A DNA stretch of 36,910 nucleotides, taken from contig JAHHID010000073.1 in the NCBI GenBank assembly GCA_019359015.1, positions 1 through 36,910 on the forward strand. Reading direction: 5' to 3'. The stretch is from Spirirestis rafaelensis WJT71-NPBG6. GTDB taxonomy: Bacteria; Cyanobacteriota; Cyanobacteriia; Cyanobacteriales; Nostocaceae. Made by a program: the position numbers and the translations under genes. Every line of letters begins with the position of its first letter. Positions within the stretch are counted from its first letter, which is position 1. This document shows, one piece after another, positions 25,949 through 34,947 of the stretch. The notes beneath the pieces were generated by a model. The model was not told the origin of the DNA, did not search any database, and saw nothing but the letters and a program-made list of their open reading frames with translations.

Positions 25949-26201
25949 TTATCAAGTTATCTTTTTCCGTTCTGCTCAAAAGGAACTTGAAGCTTTACCC
26001 GTTGAAATTATTAGCCGAATTACTCCCAAAATTGAGAATTTAGCAATTGAACCGCGCCCAGATAATTGTAAAAAGTTGAAGGGACAGGCAAATAACTGGC
26101 GGATTAGAATTGGAGATTATCGTGTGATTTACAGTGTTGATGATGATTGCCGTATCGTTGAAATCATCATGATTTGTCATCGTAGCCAAGCGTATAAGTA
26201 A
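25941..26201 (+). CDS. RelE/ParE-family toxin
   Basis: An 86-residue protein from GTG 25941, overlapping the end of the antitoxin gene. It has the standard fold pattern: YQVIFFRSAQKELEALP, then LKGQANNWRIRIGDYRVIYSVDD, then IICHRSQAYK (the C-terminal HR...Y catalytic region). RelE toxins cut mRNA on the ribosome; ParE relatives instead poison gyrase. The RIGDYRVIY and HRSQAY blocks fit RelE better. Coupled translation with the antitoxin fits the usual pair organisation. Confidence 0.87.
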   Translation: MTDYQVIFFRSAQKELEALPVEIISRITPKIENLAIEPRPDNCKKLKGQANNWRIRIGDYRVIYSVDDDCRIVEIIMICHRSQAYK

Positions 26202-26270
26202 ATATTATTCTCGAATATTAAAACATTTTGTTTTTTGATAAAGTAAAATTCACAAAATTATTTATCTTGT

Positions 26271-26756
26271 CTAAATCCCCAAAGCCGTTATAATATTTTG
26301 CACAATTTCCTCTGGCGACTCGAAAACATCAACCAAAATCCCCTCTGCTGGCTCCTCAAGGGTATCAAACTGGCTTTTGAGAAGTTTTTCACTCATAAAA
26401 TGATTGTGACGCTCTTGCAGGCGTTCTTGAATCAGCTCAAACGAACCTTTAAGATAAACCAACTTAACACCTTCATTACCAATTAAAAGATACTGACGAT
26501 AACTATCTTTTAGTGCCGAACACGCCAAAACTACATTTTTATTTTCTTGCAGCCAATCTTGTATTGCTTGTTGCATTGCTAGCAACCACGGCATTCTATC
26601 TAAATCGTTCAGCGGGATACCGTGACGCATTTTCTCAACATTTTCTGGGGAATGAAAAGAATCGGCATCTCTAAATTCCCAATGCAAAGATTCCGCGAGC
26701 AGTTGCCCAATCGTAGTTTTGCCAGAACCAGAGACACCCATCACGAGAATTATCAT
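26271..26756 (-). CDS. gntK: Gluconokinase
   Basis: A 161-residue kinase that phosphorylates gluconate to 6-phosphogluconate for the oxidative pentose-phosphate route. P-loop MGVSGSGKTT starts at residue 6, followed by the family blocks FRDADSFHSPENVEKM, GIPLNDLDRMPWL and ACSALKDSYR (substrate and lid residues), then ERLQERHNHFM. Length matches the GntK family (about 160-175). It is a stand-alone gene on the minus strand. An SMP-30/gluconolactonase homologue at 32872 could supply gluconate, though the two are not linked in an operon. Confidence 0.92.
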   Translation of the reverse strand: MIILVMGVSGSGKTTIGQLLAESLHWEFRDADSFHSPENVEKMRHGIPLNDLDRMPWLLAMQQAIQDWLQENKNVVLACSALKDSYRQYLLIGNEGVKLVYLKGSFELIQERLQERHNHFMSEKLLKSQFDTLEEPAEGILVDVFESPEEIVQNIITALGI

Positions 26757-26814
26757 AGAGAGCTATTTGAGACAGGTTTTAACAAAAGTGCAGATATCCC
26801 GGTTGAGCGAGAAG

Positions 26815-27297
26815 TTAAGTGTCCAATGCTCCAAACGGTTTAGCATCCTTTTGGTCAAAGATTTCAACAGCATCAGAACGTCGAATCATACGTTTTCCCA
26901 GACGCGGAAATTCGGCAATTTCCACATCAAGGTTTTCTCCTCCCATTAAGTAAACTAAGTCTTCGTCACCTGTATTCCTGAGATGATGAGCTACTGAAGG
27001 AGTTGGAAATGCCATAAAGTCTCCGATACCAACTTCAAATTCGTCCCCATCAATTTCCGCAATACCGCGACCTGATAAGATATAAATCCATTCTTCTTCG
27101 CAGTAGTGGGAATGATAAACAAAGGATTCCTTCCCAGGAGGGATTTTTGCGAAATTGACTCCGGTGCGCTTTAGTCCGAGCGATCGCCCCATATATGTCC
27201 CCGATATTTCGGATTTCGGATTCCAGGGGTGCGAGAACGTTTGCATACTGTCGGCAATTTGTTGAGCACGCAAAATAAAAGATTTATTGTCTGTCAT
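26815..27297 (-). CDS. Cupin-domain protein
   Basis: A 160-residue protein from ATG 27297. AGGTG lies 6 nt upstream, inside the stop region of the preceding gene, so this start is preferred over the GTG at 27306. The β-barrel carries the cupin metal motif HSHYCEEEWIYILSGRGIAEI (about residues 65-85) and a second His block SVAHHLRNTGDEDLVYLMGG. Cupins of this layout bind a divalent metal and serve as isomerases, oxygenases or sugar sensors; the reaction here is unknown. It is translationally close to the GFA gene, forming a two-gene operon. Confidence 0.85.
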   Translation of the reverse strand: MTDNKSFILRAQQIADSMQTFSHPWNPKSEISGTYMGRSLGLKRTGVNFAKIPPGKESFVYHSHYCEEEWIYILSGRGIAEIDGDEFEVGIGDFMAFPTPSVAHHLRNTGDEDLVYLMGGENLDVEIAEFPRLGKRMIRRSDAVEIFDQKDAKPFGALDT

Positions 27298-27306
27298 ATT
27301 TTTCAC

Positions 27307-27702
27307 CTAACTATCTGGCATTGCAGTATATTGAGGTAAGCGATCGCTAATTTCAAACCAAGGTGCTTTGTCAGCAACAAAGATATGAACAGAGGGTTTA
27401 ATACCAGCATCATCGTCTAAGGTTCCCATCGGGATACGCACATGGTTCGTCTTTGGAAACACTGATGGAACGTTCGATCCGCAAACTCTACAGAAATTGC
27501 GTAAGTTTTTTTCTGATGATTTATAGCTTGTAATTAAATCTTCACCCCGCAACCAACGAAAATTTTCTGCCTTAGCATGAGCGAATGTTGCAAATGCTGC
27601 ACCATGAATTTTTCGACAAATTGAGCAGTGACAATGATTTGCAGCAAATAAATTATCAGATAGTTCGTATTCAATGCCACCGCAAGCACAACTTCCTTTC
27701 AT
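27307..27702 (-). CDS. GFA (CENP-V/GFA) family zinc protein
   Basis: A 131-residue protein with the complete cysteine set of the glutathione-dependent formaldehyde-activating (GFA) fold: Cys5 and Cys7 (SCACGG), Cys24/26/29 (HCHCSICR) and Cys71/74 (CRVCG). These bind structural and catalytic zinc. The named founding member condenses formaldehyde with glutathione, but most homologues have unproven activity. It is the first gene of a pair with the cupin protein. Confidence 0.9.
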   Translation of the reverse strand: MKGSCACGGIEYELSDNLFAANHCHCSICRKIHGAAFATFAHAKAENFRWLRGEDLITSYKSSEKNLRNFCRVCGSNVPSVFPKTNHVRIPMGTLDDDAGIKPSVHIFVADKAPWFEISDRLPQYTAMPDS

Positions 27703-27808
27703 ATATTACCTCTGTGTGCATATCGATTTTTAGGCGTTGCTAAATTAACATCTCAAATCCCTAATATCAAGTCCGGATAATTAGTTATACTATCCACGGT
27801 CAAGAAGC

Positions 27809-27878
27809 ACCCCACCCCTAAATCCCCTCCCCGCTTGCGGGGAGGGGACTTTTGGCGCAAGCCGAAAGGGGGTGGGGT
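27809..27878. repeat. Nested G/C-rich inverted repeat
   Basis: The outer arms ACCCCACCCC (27809-27818) and GGGGTGGGGT (27869-27878) enclose a perfect inner stem TCCCCTCCCCGC (27823-27834) with its complement (27837-27848). There is no coding potential. It is a dispersed element of a type common in Nostocales. Confidence 0.8.
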
Positions 27879-27925
27879 TCCGGGGTATTATGATTAATCA
27901 AACAGACTTGATATAATTTATCGAG

Positions 27926-27952
27926 CGAGACGTTCCAACGGAACGTCTCTAC
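27926..27952. repeat. GACGTTCC palindromic repeat
   Basis: AGACGTTCC-AAC-GGAACGTCT with partly matching flanks. The same palindrome type is perfect at 34769-34797 and degenerate at 36333-36360. Confidence 0.75.
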
Positions 27953-28008
27953 AAAAATTATGATTTCTACGGGCAAGTCTAAAAATCAGATTTGGTATTA
28001 ACCTAAAC

Positions 28009-28611
28009 TTAGGCTACCTGACTCCAATTTACATAAGGCAACTTCTTTGCGATCGCTCGAACTTGTTCAGAAGAAGCAACTAACTGACCGCAAGCATCCC
28101 AAGTGCCGGCAACAAACATATTTTTCGCACCTTCACCCATTGAAACTGTGCCAGTAAAATCACCACATTGCACTTGCATTGTTTCCAGATTCACCGTCAT
28201 CGATGCTTGGGGATTGTTTGTAACAATTTCTTGCAATTGCTTGACAGTGGCAGCATCAGCAGTAAGGCAGGGAATCCCCATCGCTACACAGTTACCGAAA
28301 AAGATTTCCGCAAAGCTTTCACCGATGAGCGCTTGAATACCCCATTTAGCGATCGCTTGCGGTGCATGTTCTCGTGAAGAACCACAGCCAAAGTTACGAT
28401 TAACTAGTAATATCGAAGCACCTTGATACTGCCCTTGATCAAAAGGATGCTCACCTTTCAATCCTGTTCGGTCATCAGCAAACACATGTTCGCCCAAACC
28501 ATCAAAAGTTACACAACGCAAATAGCGAGCCGGAATAATGCGATCGGTATCAATATCATCACCCACCAAAGGAATACCGCGTCCGGAAACTGCTTTAACT
28601 TCACTCACCAT
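28009..28611 (-). CDS. leuD: 3-isopropylmalate dehydratase small subunit
   Basis: LeuD pairs with LeuC to isomerise 2-isopropylmalate to 3-isopropylmalate in leucine synthesis. It has 200 residues, with family motifs [15 protein letters not shown] near the N-terminus, [18 protein letters not shown] (about 66-84) and [17 protein letters not shown]. It is co-directional and downstream of leuC, but a 126-bp gap filled by a dispersed hairpin repeat separates them. Confidence 0.95.
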   Translation of the reverse strand: MVSEVKAVSGRGIPLVGDDIDTDRIIPARYLRCVTFDGLGEHVFADDRTGLKGEHPFDQGQYQGASILLVNRNFGCGSSREHAPQAIAKWGIQALIGESFAEIFFGNCVAMGIPCLTADAATVKQLQEIVTNNPQASMTVNLETMQVQCGDFTGTVSMGEGAKNMFVAGTWDACGQLVASSEQVRAIAKKLPYVNWSQVA

Positions 28612-28642
28612 AAAAAAATTACCACCTTAATTCCTAGCTGTT

Positions 28643-28735
28643 TTCTCGTTCCTGGGCTGCTGCCTGGGAATGATTTTCCGGAGGCAGAGCCTCCAGGGAG
28701 TGTGTTACCAGGCTGAACCTGGTAACAAGAAACAA
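28643..28735. repeat. Dispersed hairpin repeat between leuC and leuD
   Basis: Hairpins CTGGGCTGCTGCCTGGGAATG, GGAGGC-AGA-GCCTCC (28680-28694) and GTTACCAGG-CTGAA-CCTGGTAAC (28704-28726). It is related to 16431-16495 and 18979-19085. Its position inside a gene pair means it could reduce leuD transcription or stabilise processed mRNA ends. Confidence 0.75.
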
Positions 28736-28737
28736 AC

Positions 28738-30144
28738 TTAATTAAGCAACTCGCGCACGTCGAATACCTCGCCTTTCAACGCTGCTGCTGCAACCATTGC
28801 CGGACTCATTAATAAAGTGCGACCGGAGGACGAACCTTGCCGTCCTTTGAAGTTGCGGTTAGAAGAAGAAGCGCTGATTTGCCGTCCTTGAAGTTTGTCG
28901 GGGTTCATCGCCAGACACATTGAGCATCCGGCTTCGCGCCATTCAAAGCCGGCTTCGGTGAAGATTTTATCTAGTCCCTCTGCTTCCGCTTGCTTTTTCA
29001 CTCTTTCGGAACCTGGGACAACAAAAGCTTTAATTCCCTCGGCGACGTGACCCCCTTGAGCAATTTTGGCAGCTTCCCGCAAATCGCTGATTCGTCCGTT
29101 GGTGCAGCTACCAATGAAGCAAACATCAACTTTAGTACCTTGGATCGGTTGACCGGGAGCCAAATCCATATATCGGTAAGCTTCTTCGGCAAGAGTGCGA
29201 TCGTCTGCGGGTAATTCGTCGGGAGTCGGTATTGCTTGGTTAACTCCAATACCTTGACCGGGGGTAATACCCCAAGTAACGGTAGGCGGAATTTCGGCGG
29301 CATCGAAACTTACTACATCATCATATTCGGCATCAACATCACTGCGGATCGATTCCCACCAAGCAACGGCTTTATCCCAATCTGTGCCTTTAGGGGCAAA
29401 GTCTCTATCTTTGAGGTATTCATATGTAACTTGGTCGGGATTGATGTAGCCGCAACGCGCACCACCTTCGATGGACATGTTGCAGACAGTCATCCGTTCT
29501 TCCATGCTCATTTGCTCAAAGGTGGTGCCTGCAAATTCGTAGGCATATCCTACACCACCTTTGACACCGAGGGTGCGGATGACATGCAGAATAACATCTT
29601 TGGCGTAAACACCGGGTTTGAGTGTGCCGTTAACTTCAATTTTACGGACTTTCAGTTTGGAAAGAGCGAGGGTTTGGGAAGCGAGAACATCCCGCACTTG
29701 ACTGGTACCGATACCAAAAGCGATCGCACCAAATGCACCATGAGTTGATGTATGGCTATCACCACAGGCGATCGTCATTCCTGGCTGTGTCAGTCCCTGT
29801 TCTGGCGCAATTACATGCACAATTCCTTGACTTCCGCAACCAATGTTATAAAATGTAATGTTATTTTCTTTACAATTCTGCTCCAGCGCTTGCATCATTT
29901 CTTCTGCCAGGGTATCCACAAATGGACGTGCCTGATTTTCTGTCGGCACAATATGATCCACCGTGGCGACAGTCCGCTCTGGAAATAATACCTTTAAATT
30001 GCGCTCTCGTAACATCGCAAAGGCTTGGGGACTGGTGACTTCATGAATCAGATGCAGTCCAATAAACAGTTGCGTCTGTCCTGAGGGCAGCGTACCAACT
30101 GTGTGTGAATCCCAAACTTTATCAAACAGCGTACCCTTGCTCAT
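28738..30144 (-). CDS. leuC: 3-isopropylmalate dehydratase large subunit
   Basis: The aconitase-family large subunit, about 468 residues from ATG 30144 ([12 protein letters not shown]). A TTG two codons earlier is unlikely. The [4Fe-4S] ligands are visible in [11 protein letters not shown] and in [14 protein letters not shown], with the HGAFG and [15 protein letters not shown] blocks before them. It makes 3-isopropylmalate together with LeuD. Upstream (30145-30853) I see no leucine-rich leader peptide. Confidence 0.96.
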   Translation of the reverse strand: MSKGTLFDKVWDSHTVGTLPSGQTQLFIGLHLIHEVTSPQAFAMLRERNLKVLFPERTVATVDHIVPTENQARPFVDTLAEEMMQALEQNCKENNITFYNIGCGSQGIVHVIAPEQGLTQPGMTIACGDSHTSTHGAFGAIAFGIGTSQVRDVLASQTLALSKLKVRKIEVNGTLKPGVYAKDVILHVIRTLGVKGGVGYAYEFAGTTFEQMSMEERMTVCNMSIEGGARCGYINPDQVTYEYLKDRDFAPKGTDWDKAVAWWESIRSDVDAEYDDVVSFDAAEIPPTVTWGITPGQGIGVNQAIPTPDELPADDRTLAEEAYRYMDLAPGQPIQGTKVDVCFIGSCTNGRISDLREAAKIAQGGHVAEGIKAFVVPGSERVKKQAEAEGLDKIFTEAGFEWREAGCSMCLAMNPDKLQGRQISASSSNRNFKGRQGSSSGRTLLMSPAMVAAAALKGEVFDVRELLN

Positions 30145-30853
30145 ACTCAATTCGTCCCTGGATCTGTCGGATCTATGATGTTATCAAAAAAGTGAACTAC
30201 CCACGCCCAGCTTTATCGGCGTCTCGATGTGCTGTTACCCTACCCTTGGCAAAGGGATATTTATTTCTCATCTCTTTAATCACAATAGAAAAGCTTGCTA
30301 ATTATGTCCAATATATTTTTTACGTTTAACTAATATGTAAAAAATATGAATTCACCACAAATTCGGTAACTTGCAAATTCAGCCAAGATTTTTCCGCAAT
30401 CGTTGTGCTGGAGTGCGATCGCTACAGCTATGTCGTAGACACTCACCTTCTCTCCAACCTGGCGCAAGTTAGCATTTTACTATTTTTAAATTAGTATTAC
30501 TTTTGACTACGCATGACGCATCCGGCAGGAAATTCCCCACCCATCACTTCATGACAAACAGGCTTTGCATACCTCGGTGGCAACTTTAATTACTATCTTC
30601 TTAAGTAAAAATCTTTACGGTAGTATGTTTTAATACTACAATTATGTATAAATATAGTTTGAGTTTTGAAGTTTTTATACGTAATTTTGCTGATTACGAT
30701 TCTGAAAAGAAACTTTATAGTAGGTTATAACAGCTAAAAAACAGCTTTTAGCTGTATCTACTGAGTTAGAATAGAAACAACCAACTTGTTTATATATAGG
30801 GTTTTCATCTCCACACATAAACCTATAACGCAGATATTCTTAGGAATTAAGAT
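30145..30853. other. Long divergent intergenic region upstream of leuC and a methyltransferase
   Basis: 709 bp, AT-rich, without a supportable gene. It contains one HIP1-like site near 30416, a small hairpin TAGTAT/ATACTA (30621-30638), an uninspiring 28-codon frame (30644-30730, no ribosome-binding site) and a perfect 10-bp inverted repeat at 30730-30755. It must hold the leuC promoter at the left and the methyltransferase promoter at the right. Confidence 0.55.
30730..30755. promoter_or_regulatory. Perfect 10-bp inverted repeat upstream of methyltransferase
   Basis: ACAGCTAAAA (30730-30739), a six-base spacer, then TTTTAGCTGT (30746-30755), about 100 bp before ATG 30854. It could be an operator for a dimeric regulator or a leader hairpin. 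No partner protein is identifiable. Confidence 0.4.
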
Positions 30854-31741
30854 ATGCTAAATTCCGTCGCTTCAGTATTGGAGAAATATTTTCTCTCAGA
30901 TGCCCATGTCGATTGGGAAACAGGAGACATTCCTATTTGTCCCATTGCGAATCTCACTCCAGCAATCAAAGCAAACCAGTACTACTACGACAATTATCAA
31001 TGGGCAAAAGGCTACTTAGAACACTGTCACCGAGACAAGAATTTCCAAGAATGCTGGCAAGCTGCGGCAGGTAGTTGGGATGACAAAATCGTCGTTGATA
31101 TCGGTTGCGGTCCTGGCAATCTGTACGCAACCCTAGGTGGTTCACCACGACTGCTTATTGGTGTAGATATTTCTCGTACCAGTCTAGAGATGGCGCAAAA
31201 AATTGGCTACACACCCATCTTGGCAGATGCTCATAACTTACCATTTATCGACGGTTTTGCAGATATTGTTGTAGTGAATGCAACATTACATCACTGCGAG
31301 GATATGCCTAAGGCTTTGGCGGAAGCTGGGCGTCTGGTGCGTCCTGGTGGATTGTTAATTACAGATCATGACCCGCAGTATACTGCCTGGAATTGGAAAG
31401 GGCTGGGGATGCTGTTGTATAAGATCCGAGTACCGATATATAGACTATTAAGTCGTGGTAACTTTATGCCACCAGAAGAACATGATGCCATGATCAAAAG
31501 CGAAACTCACCACAAACCCGGCGATGGTGTAAAGCCAGAGCTTTATTACCAAACTCTGGAGCCTCTTGGTTTTACCATAAAATTATATCCCCATAATCAC
31601 ACAGTAGGGGCACAAGTGTTACAAGGCAAGTATGGTCGCTCAGAGAAAAAGTACCGCTATAGTCAATGGTTATCTGCAATCAACGCCAATTCACCAGAAG
31701 CAGCATTATCTCTGATGTGTGTAGCCAGACGCAATTTTTGA
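30854..31741 (+). CDS. Class I SAM-dependent methyltransferase (type 11)
   Basis: A 295-residue protein. SAM motif I VVDIGCGPGNLYATLGG (about 79-95), then GVDISRTSLEMAQK, ADAHNLPFIDGFADIVVVNATLHH (motifs II/III) and RLVRPGGLLITDHDP. The first 75 residues are a non-catalytic extension (NQYYYDNYQWAKGYLE). The C-terminal third (PPEEHDAMIKSETHH) may form the acceptor site. The substrate cannot be assigned. It stands alone, convergent with sfsA at a 29-bp gap. Confidence 0.88.
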   Translation: MLNSVASVLEKYFLSDAHVDWETGDIPICPIANLTPAIKANQYYYDNYQWAKGYLEHCHRDKNFQECWQAAAGSWDDKIVVDIGCGPGNLYATLGGSPRLLIGVDISRTSLEMAQKIGYTPILADAHNLPFIDGFADIVVVNATLHHCEDMPKALAEAGRLVRPGGLLITDHDPQYTAWNWKGLGMLLYKIRVPIYRLLSRGNFMPPEEHDAMIKSETHHKPGDGVKPELYYQTLEPLGFTIKLYPHNHTVGAQVLQGKYGRSEKKYRYSQWLSAINANSPEAALSLMCVARRNF

Positions 31742-31770
31742 AGTTCAAACATAGTAAAACTAATTTGCCG

Positions 31771-32496
31771 TCATAGTTTGAGCGTCGCCAAACCCAGATA
31801 TTGAATGCCTTCTGGGGTGACTTGAAAACGACAAGGTAAAACTTCTAAACCGAGAGCGATCGCTTCCCGCAACAGTTTACCATATATAGGGTCAGTAATA
31901 TCACCAGGGGCAAAATGCGTACAATCGCCCCGATTAATAAAGTAAAGCATCACCGCACGACTTTGGGGCAAAAGTGCCATCAGTTCCCGTAGGTGCTTTT
32001 GTCCCCTTGTCGTCTCGGTATCGGGAAATAATGCCAATCTTCCTTGTGCCAAAGTTGTGTTTTTTACTTCTAAAAAAATCGGGCGATCGTCATCACTTCC
32101 TGTCAACAAAAAATCAACTCGACTTTTTTTATCTTGTCCATAAACCACCTCACCGCGAATTTGGCTATATCCGCTCAATTCAGGAAAAAGGTATGCTGCC
32201 AAAGCTAGCTTTACCACCCGATTTGGCAAAGCAGTATTAATACCTACCCAAGTTGGCTCATTATCATGTACCTGAATCAGTTCCAAAGTATAAGCCAATT
32301 TGCGCTTCAGGTTATCGCTTAAAGATAACTGCACCGCACTCCCAGGAGTGGAAACCCCAGTCATCGGTCCTGTATTTGGACAATGCGCTGTTACTATCTC
32401 CCCGGAAGCAAGTTGAATATCTGCAAAAAAGCGCTTGTAACGCTTTAGCAAGATACCAGGATATAAAGGTGGGTAGCGGTAAAGCCAATCATTCAT
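31771..32496 (-). CDS. sfsA: SfsA-family DNA/RNA nuclease
   Basis: About 241 residues from ATG 32496 (MNDWLYRYPPLYPG); an ATG one codon earlier is equally possible. Motifs are CPNTGPMTG, SRVDFLLTG and IFLEVKNTTL, the Asp...Glu-x-Lys arrangement of a PD-(D/E)xK-type nuclease core, followed by FPDTETTRGQKHLREL and FAPGDITDPIYGK. SfsA was named as a sugar-fermentation stimulator in E. coli; later work classes it as a nucleic-acid-binding/nuclease protein. It is a single gene, convergent with the methyltransferase. Confidence 0.93.
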   Translation of the reverse strand: MNDWLYRYPPLYPGILLKRYKRFFADIQLASGEIVTAHCPNTGPMTGVSTPGSAVQLSLSDNLKRKLAYTLELIQVHDNEPTWVGINTALPNRVVKLALAAYLFPELSGYSQIRGEVVYGQDKKSRVDFLLTGSDDDRPIFLEVKNTTLAQGRLALFPDTETTRGQKHLRELMALLPQSRAVMLYFINRGDCTHFAPGDITDPIYGKLLREAIALGLEVLPCRFQVTPEGIQYLGLATLKL

Positions 32497-32674
32497 CATT
32501 TTGTTATTCAGACAACTGAATGATACGGAACTTGCTGCTATTGAAGAACGCACTGCCAAAATTTGGCAGGACACCACATTCTACCGCGCTTGGGGTTAGT
32601 ATAGCCGACGTATTGAAGTTTCAGTAGTAGGGTACTTACAGCACTTTTCAAATGATGAGACTACAAATCGTAGG

Positions 32675-32736
32675 ATGGGCATTGCTTATAAAAGCTTATG
32701 TGATGGACATTTGAGATATTAGTGGGCAATGCCCAC
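32675..32736. repeat. GGGCATTGC inverted repeats
   Basis: GGGCATTGC (32677-32685) is inverted at 32725-32733, and GTGGGC-AAT-GCCCAC (32722-32736) is itself a hairpin. It is a dispersed palindrome in the 294-bp gap between sfsA and the SMP-30 gene. Confidence 0.65.
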
Positions 32737-32871
32737 ACAAAAGAAAACCGCTGTAATGCAGCTTTTTAGACAATCAAAGCGAGTTCAAACATACTTCAGG
32801 CAAGATACCTGTCATACAAGCGCTACCTTTTCACACAAAATCATATAAATAGTGAATTTTGGTATGCAATA

Positions 32872-33819
32872 GTGAAGAATTTTACTTTGAGAATAGCTGT
32901 GTGCAGTGTGTTACTAAGTGTGTTGACTGCACAACAAAGTAGCGGAAATAGCGTTAATAGTCTACAAAGCATCATGAGCAGCAATGCCAAGGTGGAAAAG
33001 CTGTCTGGTGGCTTTAAGTTCACAGAAGGACCAGTTTGGGAGCGACGTGGCTTTCTACTGTTTAGTGATATAGGTGCCAATACGATATACAAATGGACTC
33101 CTAACGGTCAGATCTCCATATTTCGTCGTCCAGCAGGGTATTCCAACGGCAATACACTTGATCAGCAGGGACGCTTAATTACTGCTGAACATGATCGTCG
33201 CTTGGTACGTAGCGAAAAGGACGGTACCATCATGACTTTAGCTGAACGCTACCAGGGCAAGCGGCTGAACAGTCCAAACGACGTCGTGGTAAAGTCAGAT
33301 GCTAGCATTTACTTTACTGACCCTCCGTATGGCATCGGTAAAGAAAAAGAAGAACTCGGCTTTTATGGAGTTTATAAACTCTCATCAGATGGAAATCTAA
33401 CGTTGCTCACCAAAGAGATGGTACGCCCTAACGGACTCGCTTTCTCACCAGATGAGAAAAAACTCTATGTAAGTGATTCCGAAAAGGGACATATCCGGGT
33501 CTTCCAGGTCAAGCCAGATGGAACGCTGAGTAAGGGACAGGTTTTTGCAGAGTTACCTGGTCCGAAAGAGAAAGGTGTACCCGATGGTATGAAAGTGGAC
33601 GTGCAAGGCAATGTTTACTCTACTGGGTCAGAAGGGGTGTGGGTTTTTTCGCCATCAGGAAAGCTGCGAGGCAAGATTTTCGTGCCAGAGGTGGTAACAA
33701 ATTTGGCTTGGGGTGATAAGGACTATAAAACTCTTTATATAACCGCAGCCACTGCTATTTACCGCATCCGCCTGAATATTGCAGGAGTACAACCAGGTCA
33801 ATCTGTATTTAAAGTATAG
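32872..33819 (+). CDS. SMP-30/gluconolactonase-like secreted lactonase
   Basis: A 315-residue protein from GTG 32872; an ATG just upstream runs into a stop. Residues 1-25 look like a Sec signal peptide (hydrophobic VCSVLLSVLTA), so it is exported. The rest is a six-bladed SMP-30/LRE propeller with the metal ligands in TEGPVW (Glu), NSPNDVV (Asn), RPNGLAFSPD and YVSDS (Asp). The family hydrolyses sugar lactones to sugar acids using Ca2+ or Zn2+. It is followed 136 bp later by an HpaI-type aldolase on the same strand. Confidence 0.88.
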   Translation: MKNFTLRIAVCSVLLSVLTAQQSSGNSVNSLQSIMSSNAKVEKLSGGFKFTEGPVWERRGFLLFSDIGANTIYKWTPNGQISIFRRPAGYSNGNTLDQQGRLITAEHDRRLVRSEKDGTIMTLAERYQGKRLNSPNDVVVKSDASIYFTDPPYGIGKEKEELGFYGVYKLSSDGNLTLLTKEMVRPNGLAFSPDEKKLYVSDSEKGHIRVFQVKPDGTLSKGQVFAELPGPKEKGVPDGMKVDVQGNVYSTGSEGVWVFSPSGKLRGKIFVPEVVTNLAWGDKDYKTLYITAATAIYRIRLNIAGVQPGQSVFKV

Positions 33820-33955
33820 AGAAGTAGCCGTGTTTACATGATTAATTCCGCATTTATGCAACGCCCTCTTTTTTATTAAAAAACGCTATCTATGTACATT
33901 GATTTTGCAGTAATTTTGCCTAAGGTAGCTCAAAATCAATACTAGGCGATAACCA

Positions 33956-34720
33956 ATGCGTGAAAATCAACTTAAACGAAAACTCAAGCGTGGCGAGGTT
34001 GTCCTTGGTCCATTTATGAACTGCGCTTATCCGGCGTTTATCGAAATCTGCGGACACGCAGGATTTGATTTTGCTGTGATTGACATGGAGCATGGACCCT
34101 TGCACACACTAGCTGCGGAAGACCTCTGCCGTGCGGCAGATTGCGTGGGAATTGCCCCAGTTATCCGTATCAGGAAAAATGATGCACCGCAAATTCAAAG
34201 AGCGCTTGACATCGGTAGTGCTGGGGTACAAGTGCCGCAAATTGAAACCTCTTCTGATGCTTTATCTTGCGTTAGGGGAGCCAAATACAGCCCTCTCGGT
34301 TCGCGCGGACTGTCATTCGCCACGCGAGCGGGTATGTACACAGCAGCGGGAACGCAAATCACAGACAAGTTAAACGAAGAGTCTTTGGTTGTGGTTCATG
34401 TCGAAGGTAAGCGCGGTGTGGAGAACATTGCAGAGATTGTTAGTGTACCCCACATTGACGTTATCTTTCTCGGTCCCTATGACTTATCACAGTCGCTGGG
34501 TATCCCCGGTCAGGTAAGAGATCCCCGTGTAATTGAGTTGATGCAGCAATGCGTCACTATTATTCGCGACTCTGGCAAAGCAGTCGGCACTTTTGCTGAC
34601 AACCCGGAAGTTGCCAAGCAGTGGATTGACGCAGGAATTCAGTATATCGGGCTGGGTGTGGATGTGAGCATCTTCTTACGAGCCTGTGAGAATTTAGTCA
34701 ACGCGGTAAGGAGGAATTAA
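33956..34720 (+). CDS. HpcH/HpaI-family class II aldolase
   Basis: A 254-residue TIM-barrel enzyme. Family motifs are FAVIDMEHGPL with the catalytic His46, PVIRIRKND (Arg71), GVQVPQIET, SPLGSRGLS, HVEGKRGVENI (metal-binding Glu) and GPYDLSQSLG (Asp). Relatives cleave 4-hydroxy-2-oxo acids (HpcH), 2-keto-3-deoxyglucarate or -rhamnonate, giving pyruvate and an aldehyde. VPQIET replaces the commoner PMVET-type block, so substrate choice is open. Position after a lactonase suggests sugar-acid breakdown. ATG 33956 has an AGG 8-9 nt upstream. Confidence 0.9.
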   Translation: MRENQLKRKLKRGEVVLGPFMNCAYPAFIEICGHAGFDFAVIDMEHGPLHTLAAEDLCRAADCVGIAPVIRIRKNDAPQIQRALDIGSAGVQVPQIETSSDALSCVRGAKYSPLGSRGLSFATRAGMYTAAGTQITDKLNEESLVVVHVEGKRGVENIAEIVSVPHIDVIFLGPYDLSQSLGIPGQVRDPRVIELMQQCVTIIRDSGKAVGTFADNPEVAKQWIDAGIQYIGLGVDVSIFLRACENLVNAVRRN

Positions 34721-34727
34721 TCAACTT

Positions 34728-34797
34728 GTCCGGCAAATTACACATATTTCCGGCAAATTACACATATTGTAGAGACGTTCCGGCGGAACGTCTCTAC
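34728..34797. repeat. Short tandem repeat plus perfect GTAGAGACGTTCC palindrome
   Basis: TCCGGCAAATTACACATAT occurs twice in tandem (about 34729-34768). It is followed by GTAGAGACGTTCC-GGC-GGAACGTCTCTAC (34769-34797), a perfect 13-bp stem with a 3-base loop. Copies of the palindrome type are at 27926-27952 and 36333-36360. Confidence 0.8.
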
Positions 34798-34947
34798 CTG
34801 GGGGAATCGAATCACCTGCTATATCATAAAATGTAAATTTCTGTAGTCTATTTAACGACATTTACATAAAAAATAATTTACACTTAGTATTATAAGTCTC
34901 CCAAAAGAAAAATTGGGAAAGTCTCAATATGGAATCAGGAAAATTTT

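Larger units (their letters stand above)
27703..28008. other. Intergenic region with two palindromic repeats
   Basis: 306 bp without a gene. It holds the C-rich nested hairpin at 27809-27878 and the GACGTTCC/GGAACGTC palindrome at 27926-27952. Both are dispersed-repeat types. The promoter of the GFA/cupin pair must lie near 27710-27780. Confidence 0.7.

Noticed and set aside
30644-30730. 28-codon ORF upstream of the methyltransferase
   Set aside because: There is no ribosome-binding site and no recognisable sequence; such frames are expected by chance in AT-rich DNA.
32483-32596. Plus-strand open frame ending ERTAKIWQDTTFYRAWG, possibly a gene remnant
   Set aside because: It reads like a protein C-terminus, but it is short, has no start, overlaps the sfsA 5' end and matches no family I know.
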